DNA of 6,729 nt. Origin: Opitutales bacterium (lineage in GTDB: Bacteria > Verrucomicrobiota > Verrucomicrobiia > Opitutales > JAFGAQ01). The notes under the pieces are model-generated. The model searched no databases, was not told the origin of the DNA, and saw nothing but the letters and a program-made list of their open reading frames with translations. The position numbers were made by a program, and so were the translations under genes. The stretch is from the NCBI GenBank assembly GCA_028704125.1, contig JAQVLM010000184.1, forward strand, positions 1 to 6,729. Reading direction: 5' to 3'. Shown piece after piece: positions 1-6,328 of the stretch (the stretch's first letter is position 1; each line of letters opens with the position of its first letter).

Positions 1-687
1 AAGCTGCTCTTTTTGTTGACCAGCGGACTATGCCTGATCACATGGATACGATTACTGGCGGGCGATCCGGAACACCTGCCGCCCGGGCGTTTCAGCTTTG
101 TCTACACCCATCTCGGCAATCTAACGATTGCGGCAGCATGGGCCGTCTGCGTATGGCTCGTGCTGGAACCTGAATTCCTCAAACAAAACAACCCCCAGCC
201 GCAACCACCCCAAAACACGCTCCACATCGTGGTAGCCAGCGCTTTCGAGAATCTCAAATCCGACGTTATGAACAACATCAGCATCGATCAAGTCACCCTA
301 CTCATCCTCGGGCTTTTCTTTCTCCTGCAAGGAGCCATCTACGCCTACTCACGGGTCAAAATCCAACAAATCAAGCGACTGGACGCCTCTCCCGACATCA
401 AACTCAAACTGCTCGAAAACGAGGAACATCTCTTTGACAGCGGCCTCTACGTCGGACTCAGCGGCACCGTGGCATCGTTGATCATGATTGCGCTCAACAT
501 CGTTCAGGCGAGCCTTATGGCGGCCTATGCCTCCACCCTTTTCGGGATCATCTTCGTGGCAATCCTCAAGATCTTCAATATACGCCCCTACAAAAGCTCC
601 CTCATTCTATCGCTGAACCAGCCGGGCGGACCCCTGTCGGCAGGCCCCACATCCACTCCAGCCGCCCGGCCGCTCAAACTCAAATGA
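1..687 (+). CDS. MotA/TolQ/ExbB-like integral membrane protein, 5' end outside window
   Basis: The reading frame is open from the first base, so the N-terminus probably lies upstream; the first in-window start would be TTG at 13, and residue numbers here count from it. Hydrophobic segments lie at about 35-51, 93-113, 144-164 and 168-187. The last two read GLYVGLSGTVASLIM and AAYASTLFGIIFVAILKIF, which resemble the two pore helices of MotA/TolQ/ExbB proteins (GLLGTVxG and the polar-Thr helix of type ATALGLFVAIP), with T152 and T175 at the positions of the conserved threonines. The proline usual in the last helix is absent. A Pro/Gln-rich stretch (61-68) and a Pro-rich tail (203-221) look disordered. 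The downstream gene 28 nt away has an N-terminal helix of MotB/ExbD type, supporting a two-part inner-membrane ion channel or stator. Family assignment is by eye; the membrane nature is sure, the stator role is inference. A generic hypothetical membrane protein remains possible. Confidence 0.6.
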   Translation, partial: KLLFLLTSGLCLITWIRLLAGDPEHLPPGRFSFVYTHLGNLTIAAAWAVCVWLVLEPEFLKQNNPQPQPPQNTLHIVVASAFENLKSDVMNNISIDQVTLLILGLFFLLQGAIYAYSRVKIQQIKRLDASPDIKLKLLENEEHLFDSGLYVGLSGTVASLIMIALNIVQASLMAAYASTLFGIIFVAILKIFNIRPYKSSLILSLNQPGGPLSAGPTSTPAARPLKLK

Positions 688-715
688 CTGCGTTTCGATC
701 CCTTTTCAACCGGAC

Positions 716-2125
716 ATGAACCGAAGCATCCTACTCGTCATTTCCGACTTCCTGATCCTGAGCCTGCTGGCTCTGGCAAGATTTGACGCACCAGTCACTC
801 AGGAATCCGCTCCAACGCAAGAGACAGAAAACAGACCCGGGTCTTCTCTGGAGGCCGAGCTCATCGACATCCTGCAGGCTTCTCTCGAAAGCGAGAGGGA
901 ACAACAGGCCGCACTCGCTTCAGAACTCAAGGCCGCCCAAGAACATGTGGAGGCCAAGGATCAGGATATCCAACAACGCGAGCAGTCCCTCGACGAGACC
1001 CTGCGCGAATTGGAGGAGGAAAGGCTAAGGGCCGCTGAGTTGGCCTCCCAACGCGACATGCTCATGCAGGAACAGGGACAGCTCGCCAGCGACCTCCTTC
1101 GCCTGCGCGAACAGAACGCCGTGGAACGCGAGCGCCTCCGGCAAGCCCAGTTCCAGATCGACGAGAAGGAACGGGCTCTGAGCGAATCGCGACAGAATCT
1201 CTCCCAGATAGCCGATGAAAAGGCGGCAATTGAGAAAGAAAAACAGCAGGTCCTCACCGAACTCAAGGTCGTGGAAACCCAACGCACCCTCATCGAACAA
1301 CAGCTCAAGAACACCCAGATCGAGATCGAGATCGAGCGTCAACAGAGGGAAGCCGCCCAACGCCGCACCGAAGAACTATCGGAGGGAGTGCGCATCCTCG
1401 CCGGAACTTCGGTCGAAATCAAGGATGAGATCCGCCAGCTTCAGCCACAGACACCCAATGCGCTTTTCACCGAATTCAAGCGCAACCGCGTCGAGATCGA
1501 ATTCGACACCGAGTATCCTGGAGTCTTTCAAAATCGCCAACGCTCCACCAAAACCAAAACGATTCTCATCTCCGATGGCCGGCAAACCTACGCGATCTTC
1601 CATGCCAAGGGCACTCCATTCGATCTGAACGAAATCACGCCCAAATACCTCCGGATGGATGTCAAGATCGCGCTGGGGGAACGGGTATTCTCCGCGTCCG
1701 AAGTAGGGTTCCTCAACATCGATCCACGGCTCCTGGTGATCCCGATTCCGGAAGACTACACACCCCACATCGAAACGGCGGTCTACCCGATCGTGCTGGA
1801 ACCCTTCCGGTTTCCGGACGCTGTCATCATTGCAGGGGATGAGAACTACTTCGGGGAATCCTCCTTCCGCGTGCATCCTGAGTTCTCCAGAGCCCTCCAA
1901 ATGGACAAACGGATCCTCAGCCGGTTGTTCGGCGAGTTCTCGCCCTCTACCGGCGATCTGGTCATCGCAAAGACCGGAGAATTCATGGGAATCATGGTCA
2001 ACGCGGACTATGCGGGACTGGTCGACCACATCAACATCACCGACCGGATTCCAGTCGGGGATGCATTCGACACGGGACTCATGAACAACACCCTCAACTC
2101 ACTGGCCGCAAAAATCATGCGCTAG
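716..2125 (+). CDS. Single-pass, long coiled-coil protein with C-terminal globular domain; possible MotB/ExbD-like partner
   Basis: 469 aa from ATG to TAG. Residues 5-22 form one hydrophobic helix with a buried acidic residue (ISDFLILSLLALARF, Asp11), like the ion-carrying Asp of MotB, TolR and ExbD. A signal peptide with cleavage near A21 is the alternative, but a charged residue in the hydrophobic core argues against it. Residues about 45-245 are Glu/Gln/Arg/Leu-rich with heptad-like spacing and few prolines or glycines, a long coiled coil that should lie outside the cytoplasmic membrane. Residues about 248-469 are globular, alternating beta-type strands, and contain STGDLVIAKTGEFMGIMVN (411-429). 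This loosely resembles the GDSGGP...G.lvGI segment of trypsin-like folds without a proper catalytic Ser motif. No OmpA-like peptidoglycan domain is visible. It probably forms an operon with the upstream membrane gene. There is no clear Shine-Dalgarno before ATG 716. Function unknown; gene reality is very likely. Confidence 0.85.
   Translation: MNRSILLVISDFLILSLLALARFDAPVTQESAPTQETENRPGSSLEAELIDILQASLESEREQQAALASELKAAQEHVEAKDQDIQQREQSLDETLRELEEERLRAAELASQRDMLMQEQGQLASDLLRLREQNAVERERLRQAQFQIDEKERALSESRQNLSQIADEKAAIEKEKQQVLTELKVVETQRTLIEQQLKNTQIEIEIERQQREAAQRRTEELSEGVRILAGTSVEIKDEIRQLQPQTPNALFTEFKRNRVEIEFDTEYPGVFQNRQRSTKTKTILISDGRQTYAIFHAKGTPFDLNEITPKYLRMDVKIALGERVFSASEVGFLNIDPRLLVIPIPEDYTPHIETAVYPIVLEPFRFPDAVIIAGDENYFGESSFRVHPEFSRALQMDKRILSRLFGEFSPSTGDLVIAKTGEFMGIMVNADYAGLVDHINITDRIPVGDAFDTGLMNNTLNSLAAKIMR
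1317..1336 (+). repeat. Hexanucleotide tandem repeat AGATCG x3.3
   Basis: Three perfect copies of AGATCG plus AG lie inside the coiled-coil gene and encode the Ile-Glu alternation at residues 202-207. The unit is a multiple of three, so copy-number change would lengthen the coiled coil by two residues without breaking the frame. Confidence 0.7.
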
Positions 2126-2176
2126 TCCCGGCGGGGAGATGCTGGATCCGTATCGGGAGCAATAACCGGACGGATG

Positions 2177-2209
2177 GTCCGGCAGCATCCTTCATCGACT
2201 CTGCCGGAC
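2177..2209. terminator. GC-rich hairpin between convergent genes, possible bidirectional terminator
   Basis: GTCCGGCAG (2177-2185) and CTGCCGGAC (2201-2209) form a perfect 9-bp stem with a 15-nt loop. It starts 52 nt after the stop of the + strand coiled-coil gene and lies beyond the stop of the - strand flavoprotein gene. There is no U-run on either side, so it is not a classical intrinsic terminator; a termination or 3'-end stabilising role is inferred from its position. Confidence 0.35.
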
Positions 2210-2237
2210 GATGGCGGAAGCCGGGAACAACCCGACC

Positions 2238-2253
2238 GATCCCCTCCGGGATC
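2238..2253 (-). terminator. Short hairpin just past the flavoprotein stop codon
   Basis: GATCCC (2238-2243) and GGGATC (2248-2253) pair as a 6-bp stem with a 4-nt loop, 8 nt beyond the TGA (2262-2264) of the - strand gene. The tight loop and location fit a 3'-end element, but there is no following U-tract, so the call is weak. Confidence 0.25.
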
Positions 2254-2261
2254 AGATCAGC

Positions 2262-3721
2262 TCATCCCAGAATGTGATCGATGACATCCGCAGCGCTGTA
2301 ACCGCTTTGACCCTGCTTCACAAACCGGCCGATGCGCACCAGTTCGTCTCCACTTGTCAAAACCGGCAGCTCAACGACGCCCTTGCGAACCTGACCCAGG
2401 CCCACGACCGACATCAGTCCATTGCAAAGGCACACCTTGTTGCGCGTGTCTTCCTCTTTGCCGCCCTTCGCGACATAGGAAGCCACAGGCTCGGCACCAC
2501 AACGCCAACCGATCGAGCCGTCATCCTTGCGATAGGCCGTTCTCAAATATCCCATGTCACAAACCCGGTGTCGGGGCTCGATGGAATCTGTCACCAAATG
2601 GTGCCCTTCCATCTGCACCAACTTGAACGGATAGCCGGTTGGCGAAGCATCAAACGAAGTTTCCACTCGAACGGTTCCGGCAAGAACCTGCCGGATCACC
2701 TCAGACTTCAGGCCCGGATTCATTTCCGACTCGTTGCTGTAGGCAAAAGGAGTCCCCACCTGAATGCCGGTGGCCCCCTCGCTCAAGGCGAGGGCCAATC
2801 CTTCCGGAGTGGCATATCCTCCACCCAGCCAATAGGGTTTCCCGATCCGCCGGATCTTCTCAAAGTCAGGATTGTCCTTGGGTCCGTAGGCAATCGCTGC
2901 GTCCTCCTGGACCGACCGATCCCTTCTGGGGGGGCATTGTGGCCACCCGCAGTGTGGTGCTCAATCACATACCCGTCCACACCTCCAGGAGCCCGCTTTT
3001 CGAGGGAACGGGCAATCGTATCGGACGAGACGATTCCAATGAATCTGGGTCGCTGCAAAACCGGCAGGACGCCGTCGGCATACTCCGATGGATCCAGCCG
3101 CACGATGGCCGCAGGCACATCCAAGGCCGCATTGGCCTCAATCCCAATCACCATTGAAGCTTCCTTCCCATCGGCCAACAAATCCAGAATCTCCGGTATC
3201 GCGGCCGGCACTCCGGCGCCCATCAACACAACGTGAACCCCCGCCAGCATCGCACCAAAGAGCGATGGGAGAGCGGGCAACTGGATCTTTTCGAGATAAT
3301 TGATCCCGATCGGTCCATCGTGGCCTTCACGCGCCAAATACACCTCTACGAAATTCGCGGCAATCATGAGCTCGATCCGTGAACGCGTCATCGGCAGGCT
3401 CCACGAACCCAAATCCTTGAACGGCGCCCCCGGGTCTTTGCCGCCCTCCACGAAAAAGCGCTCCTTCACTCGCTGGGCAACACCCTTGAGGGGACAATGC
3501 TCCAACGCCCTGCGGATGTTCCCGTCCGGGTCACCCAGTTGCAGTTTTCTGGCCACAACCGCATCAATTGCCGTCCCCGAGACGACACCCAACTGTCCTT
3601 TCAAAGAGACAGCTTTTGCCAGCTTCCACGAGGACATATGGATGCCCATACCCCCCTGGATGATTCTGATTCTATTCAAGTCCATGACATTATCGCGAAA
3701 TCTAGCTGAAGACTCCGACAT
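2262..3721 (-). pseudogene. Nitronate monooxygenase-like FMN protein (2-nitropropane dioxygenase superfamily), frameshifted
   Basis: Two overlapping - strand frames, 3721-2783 and 2798-2262, are halves of one gene. The first carries NRIRIIQGGMG (residues 16-26, the FMN-binding start of the TIM barrel) and EHHTAGGHNAPP (254-265, the GGH flavin/active-site segment), then runs about 48 residues out of frame. The second frame, read back upstream of its apparent Met, continues with RRDRSVQEDAAIAYGP, then YWLGGGYATPEGLALALSEGATGIQVGTPFAY, the FMN phosphate-binding part. One added base gives 486 aa, longer than classical 310-360-aa nitronate monooxygenases but like the longer bacterial group with a Cys-containing C-terminal extension. 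Members oxidise alkyl nitronates or act as related flavin oxidoreductases; the true substrate is unknown. ATG 3721 was chosen over ATG 3730 and an in-frame TTG at 3757 because homology starts soon after; none has a clear ribosome site. It is transcribed divergently from the isomerase gene. It may be a real pseudogene, a slippage-controlled gene or a sequencing error. Confidence 0.8.
2928..2934 (-). other. Frameshift site: homopolymer of 7 (C7 on coding strand)
   Basis: The coding strand reads AAT GCC CCC CCA GAA, giving NAPPEG and then loss of homology. With eight C it reads GCC CCC CCC AGA AGG, giving NAPPRRDRSVQEDAAIAYG, which joins exactly to the frame of the C-terminal half. The break is therefore explained by one lost base in this run. 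Confidence 0.85.
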
Positions 3722-3876
3722 GCCAAGCATCACGAACTGACCATAAGCCAATAGCAAGCATCCAATTCATCCGGGTCGCATAAATATCCACACTTTTCTT
3801 TGATCTCTCTCAGAATTCCCCGACCCGCCAGTTTTCGCTTTATTGCCCGTTTTCCATCTCCTAGCATACTTCCATC
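3722..3876. promoter_or_regulatory. Divergent intergenic region between flavoprotein and isomerase genes
   Basis: This 155-nt region separates two genes transcribed away from each other, so it should contain both promoters. It is richer in A/T than the flanking genes. It holds GTTTTCGCT (3831-3839) and GTTTTCC (3849-3855), 18 nt apart, a motif that recurs before the GH43 gene. On the - strand TATTTA (3786-3781) could be a -10 box for the flavoprotein gene, but I see no convincing -35 partner. Confidence 0.5.
3843..3870 (+). promoter_or_regulatory. Candidate sigma70-type promoter giving a leaderless isomerase mRNA
   Basis: TTGCCC (3843-3848) and CATACT (3865-3870) are separated by 16 nt, each close to the consensus TTGACA/TATAAT. 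Transcription would start about 6-7 nt after the -10 box, at or next to the A of ATG 3877. The bases before the ATG contain no Shine-Dalgarno sequence, which agrees with a leaderless or near-leaderless message. Confidence 0.4.
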
Positions 3877-4920
3877 ATGACGAGACCTGTTACCCTGTTC
3901 ACCGGTCAATGGGCTGATATACCCTTTGAAAAACTCTTACCTCAAATCGCCGAAATGGGCTACGACGGCGTCGAGCTGGCCTGTTGGGGAGACCATTTTG
4001 ACGTCCAACAAGCCCTGCAGAGTGATGCCTATTGCAAAGATCGCTGGGCTGCTCTGCTCGACAACGGGCTCACCTGCTTCGCGGTCAGCAACCATTTAGC
4101 GGGACAAGCGGTGTGCGACCGTATTGACGCACGCCATCAGGCGGTAGTCCCCGGCCACGTATGGGGCGATGGCGAACCGGAAGGGGTCCGTCAACGTGCA
4201 GCCCGGGAGATGGCAGATACCGCCAAAGCCTACCGCCGCTTTCTCTCGAATCGGCCATCAAGCGCCCCACCACAGGCTTTGGCTCCGGTTGTCAATGGCT
4301 TCACCGGCTCCTCCATCTGGCACCTCCTTTACTCCTTCCCTCCCGCGACTCCCGCAATGATCGAGGCCGGATTTGACGACTTCGCCAAACGGTGGATTCC
4401 CATCCTCGATGCGTTTGATGCGGTTGATGTGAATTTCGCACTGGAGGTTCATCCCACGGAGATCGCGTTCGACAGCGCCAGTGCCAAGCGGGCGCTCGAC
4501 GCGGTAGGCGGGCATAAACGCTTCGGATTCAACTATGATCCGTCCCACTTCGGTTATCAGGGCGTGGACTATGTTGCCTTCATCCGAACCTTTGCGGATC
4601 GCATCTTCCACGTCCACATCAAGGATGTATGGTGGGGCCATGGAGACGGATCGGTTGGGGTATTCGGAGGGCACACCGACTTCGGAGATTGGCGCCGATA
4701 CTGGGATTTCCGATCACCGGGACATGGCGATATCGAATTCGAGGACATCATTGTGGCGCTGAATGACATTCACTACAATGGACCGCTCTCTGTCGAATGG
4801 GAAGACATCCGGATGGATCGTTTCCATGGAGCCGCCGAAGCGGCCGAATTCGTCCGCAGTATCGACTTCCCGCCGAGCAATGTGGCCTTCGACGCTGCAT
4901 TCGATAAGAGCCACCAATAA
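3877..4920 (+). CDS. Sugar phosphate isomerase/epimerase (xylose isomerase-like / AP endonuclease 2 TIM barrel)
   Basis: 347 aa, ATG to TAA. The N-terminus MTRPVTLFTGQWADIPFEKL and MGYDGVELACWGDHFD (27-42) form the first strand-helix unit of this TIM-barrel family. Likely divalent-metal ligands follow in order: E190 (ALEVHP), D221 (YDPSHFGYQG, with H224), H245 or H247 (FHVHIKD) and E307 (SVEWED). The motif VNGFTGSSIWHLLYSFPP (139-156) and the C-terminal AFDAAF are, from memory, typical of a verrucomicrobial/planctomycete-type subgroup. Such proteins interconvert or eliminate keto-sugars and inositol derivatives in the cytoplasm; the exact substrate is not deducible. Residues about 121-136 (RFLSNRPSSAPPQALA) look like an extra Pro/Ser-rich insert where relatives seem shorter. 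The Gfo/Idh oxidoreductase gene starts 56 nt downstream on the same strand, suggesting co-transcription and consecutive steps. The ATG was chosen for homology at residue 5 onward and its promoter spacing. Confidence 0.88.
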   Translation: MTRPVTLFTGQWADIPFEKLLPQIAEMGYDGVELACWGDHFDVQQALQSDAYCKDRWAALLDNGLTCFAVSNHLAGQAVCDRIDARHQAVVPGHVWGDGEPEGVRQRAAREMADTAKAYRRFLSNRPSSAPPQALAPVVNGFTGSSIWHLLYSFPPATPAMIEAGFDDFAKRWIPILDAFDAVDVNFALEVHPTEIAFDSASAKRALDAVGGHKRFGFNYDPSHFGYQGVDYVAFIRTFADRIFHVHIKDVWWGHGDGSVGVFGGHTDFGDWRRYWDFRSPGHGDIEFEDIIVALNDIHYNGPLSVEWEDIRMDRFHGAAEAAEFVRSIDFPPSNVAFDAAFDKSHQ

Positions 4921-4976
4921 GCCATCATAGGACTCCTCCGTTTCCGGTTTTCACAATCTCGAATCGAATATCATCC

Positions 4977-6062
4977 ATGAGCCTGAAAATTGGTATTGTC
5001 GGAGCCGGTGGTATGTTGCGCTACCACACGGAGGGTTTCCGTTCCGCCGGTGCATCCATAACGGCAATCGCCGATGTCAACCCGGATGCATGCGCTAAAG
5101 CGGCATCCCGGTTTCAAGTGCCGAAAACCTACCGGACGCTGGCAGACATGGTGGCCGGCGAACCCGATCTGGACGCCGTCAGCATCATTGTGCCCAACAA
5201 GTTTCATATGCCGGTGGCAATCGAAGCCTTACAGGCGGGCAAACACGTGTTCTGTGAAAAACCTCCGGCGCTCAATGCGAGCGAGGTCATTTCCATGGCA
5301 AGTGCGGCTCAAACAGCCGGAAAAACCCTGATGTTCGATTTCAACAACCGCGCCCGGCCGGAAAGCATGGCAATGATGCAATACGTTCGGGACGGCACCA
5401 CCGGTCCCATCCTGTCCGCTCAGGCAAAATGGATCCGCCGCACCGGAATCCCGGGTTTTGGCGGTTGGTTTACCAACCGGGCGCTTTCCGGAGGAGGACC
5501 GCTCATCGACTTGCTTCACATGGTCGATCTGGCCTTGCACTTCATGGATTACCCGGATCCCGAATGGGTCCTTGCCAGCACCTTCAACGATTTCATCAGC
5601 GACCGGACCCGGAAAGGGCCATGGGGGATTCCGGATAACAGCGAAGGCGTAACCGACGTGGAAAACGCCGCACACTCCTTCATCCGGTTCCGGTCCGGAC
5701 AGGTCCTCTTCGTTCAAGTATCATGGGCGGAAATGGTCAAACGCGAGGAGGTCTCCGTCACGTTTCAGGGACTGAAGGCAGGAGGCTTTGTTCAACGGCT
5801 TTTCGGCGTGGATGGCCTTGACGAAACCTCTATCGATGCGGCGGAGCTCTACGTTCAGGAAAACGGTGTCAGCGTCAACCGCACTTTGGTTACGCCACCG
5901 GATCCCGCAATGGGCCGCATCCGTGCAGCCGCCAATTTTGTCAATAGCATCGAAGGAACTGAAAAACCGCTGAACACGCCCGATGAGGCCATCAAGCTCA
6001 TGAAGCTCATCGACGCGACCTACGCTTCTGCTGCATTGGGCAAGCCAATCGAGGTTCATTAG
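4977..6062 (+). CDS. Gfo/Idh/MocA family NAD(P)-dependent oxidoreductase
   Basis: 361 aa, ATG to TAG, a usual length for the family. The N-terminal Rossmann fold shows KIGIVGAGGML (4-14), an acidic residue at the end of strand 2 (AIADVN, D33) favouring NAD, PNKFHMPVAIEALQAGKHVFCEKPPALN (73-100) with the family's EKP signature (E94-K95-P96), and the C-terminal alpha/beta domain with GGGPLIDLLHMVDLALHF (172-189). D178, H181 and D184 form the catalytic-type Asp/His motif, one residue shorter than the common DxGxHxxD spacing. Enzymes of this family oxidise or reduce sugar, inositol or glycoside hydroxyls, often at C3. Its position directly behind a xylose-isomerase-like gene suggests a paired oxidise-then-isomerise or eliminate pathway. 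No signal peptide is seen, so it should be cytoplasmic. No clear Shine-Dalgarno precedes ATG 4977. Family assignment is secure; substrate unknown. Confidence 0.92.
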   Translation: MSLKIGIVGAGGMLRYHTEGFRSAGASITAIADVNPDACAKAASRFQVPKTYRTLADMVAGEPDLDAVSIIVPNKFHMPVAIEALQAGKHVFCEKPPALNASEVISMASAAQTAGKTLMFDFNNRARPESMAMMQYVRDGTTGPILSAQAKWIRRTGIPGFGGWFTNRALSGGGPLIDLLHMVDLALHFMDYPDPEWVLASTFNDFISDRTRKGPWGIPDNSEGVTDVENAAHSFIRFRSGQVLFVQVSWAEMVKREEVSVTFQGLKAGGFVQRLFGVDGLDETSIDAAELYVQENGVSVNRTLVTPPDPAMGRIRAAANFVNSIEGTEKPLNTPDEAIKLMKLIDATYASAALGKPIEVH

Positions 6063-6107
6063 AACAAACCTGACGCAACATACGCCCCTCGAACCAGGGA
6101 TACGAAG

Positions 6108-6119
6108 CCATGCGCATGG
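6108..6119. repeat. Perfect 12-bp palindrome
   Basis: CCATGCGCATGG is fully self-complementary and lies 45 nt after the oxidoreductase stop. It could be an operator half-site pair or the base of a small hairpin; no U-run follows, so it is not an obvious terminator. Confidence 0.4.
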
Positions 6120-6146
6120 TCATTCCGATTGAATACAGGTTCGGAG

Positions 6147-6161
6147 TCGATTGATAATCGA
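6147..6161. promoter_or_regulatory. 15-bp dyad TCGATT-GAT-AATCGA, candidate operator
   Basis: Two 6-nt arms are perfect inverted repeats around a 3-nt centre, a geometry common for dimeric transcription factors such as those controlling sugar genes. It lies 168 nt before the GH43 start codon. No regulator gene is in the window, so the role is inferred. Confidence 0.3.
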
Positions 6162-6222
6162 GAGGGCTACTGTTCACTCCACTGGCAAAACCCGCGATAA
6201 TTCCATTGTTAGAATTGTTTAT

Positions 6223-6256
6223 GTTTTCTTTTGTGGAAAGGTTTTCGCTAGTTTTC
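6223..6256 (+). repeat. Three direct copies of GTTTTC
   Basis: GTTTTC occurs at 6223-6228, 6241-6246 and 6251-6256, with start-to-start distances of 18 and 10 nt. The middle copy is GTTTTCGCT, identical to 3831-3839 upstream of the isomerase gene, where a second GTTTTC also sits 18 nt away. Confidence 0.4.
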
Positions 6257-6328
6257 CCCGAGTTACCCAAAGGTAGGCTAGATGCGCCATGCCTTGCCAT
6301 TCATCTACGATTCATCACCATCCAACAC

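Larger units (their letters stand above)
6063..6328. promoter_or_regulatory. Intergenic region upstream of GH43 gene with palindromes and GTTTTC repeats
   Basis: These 266 nt lack any convincing gene and are A/T-rich in the right half. They contain a perfect 12-bp palindrome CCATGCGCATGG (6108-6119), a dyad TCGATT-GAT-AATCGA (6147-6161), a small hairpin AATTC/GAATT (6199-6203, 6212-6216) and three direct GTTTTC copies (6223, 6241 and 6251). I could not pick one convincing -35/-10 pair. The length and dyads suggest the GH43 gene has its own regulated promoter rather than simple read-through from the oxidoreductase. Confidence 0.45.

Noticed and set aside
1317..1336. CRISPR-like or regulatory repeat
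   Set aside because: Only a short in-frame hexamer repeat within a coding coiled coil; no spacers.
1376..2029. - strand open frame of 217 codons opposite the coiled-coil gene
   Set aside because: Antisense shadow caused by codon bias; the + strand frame has coherent helix, coiled-coil and globular regions.
2211..3236. Long + strand open frame of 341 codons opposite the flavoprotein gene
   Set aside because: It is the antisense shadow of a clearly homologous - strand gene; its translation is low-complexity Pro/Ser/Arg with no recognisable motif.
2262..3757. Programmed ribosomal frameshift as explanation for the two-part flavoprotein
   Set aside because: The run is C7, not a classic slippery heptamer with a visible stimulator; a one-base length change in a homopolymer is simpler. 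Not fully excluded.
6108..6119. Intrinsic terminator after the oxidoreductase gene
   Set aside because: The palindrome would leave almost no loop and no U-run follows, so an operator-like site is at least as likely.
6007..6300. - strand open frame of 97 codons over the intergenic gap
   Set aside because: It overlaps the end of the oxidoreductase gene, has no family resemblance and no start signal.
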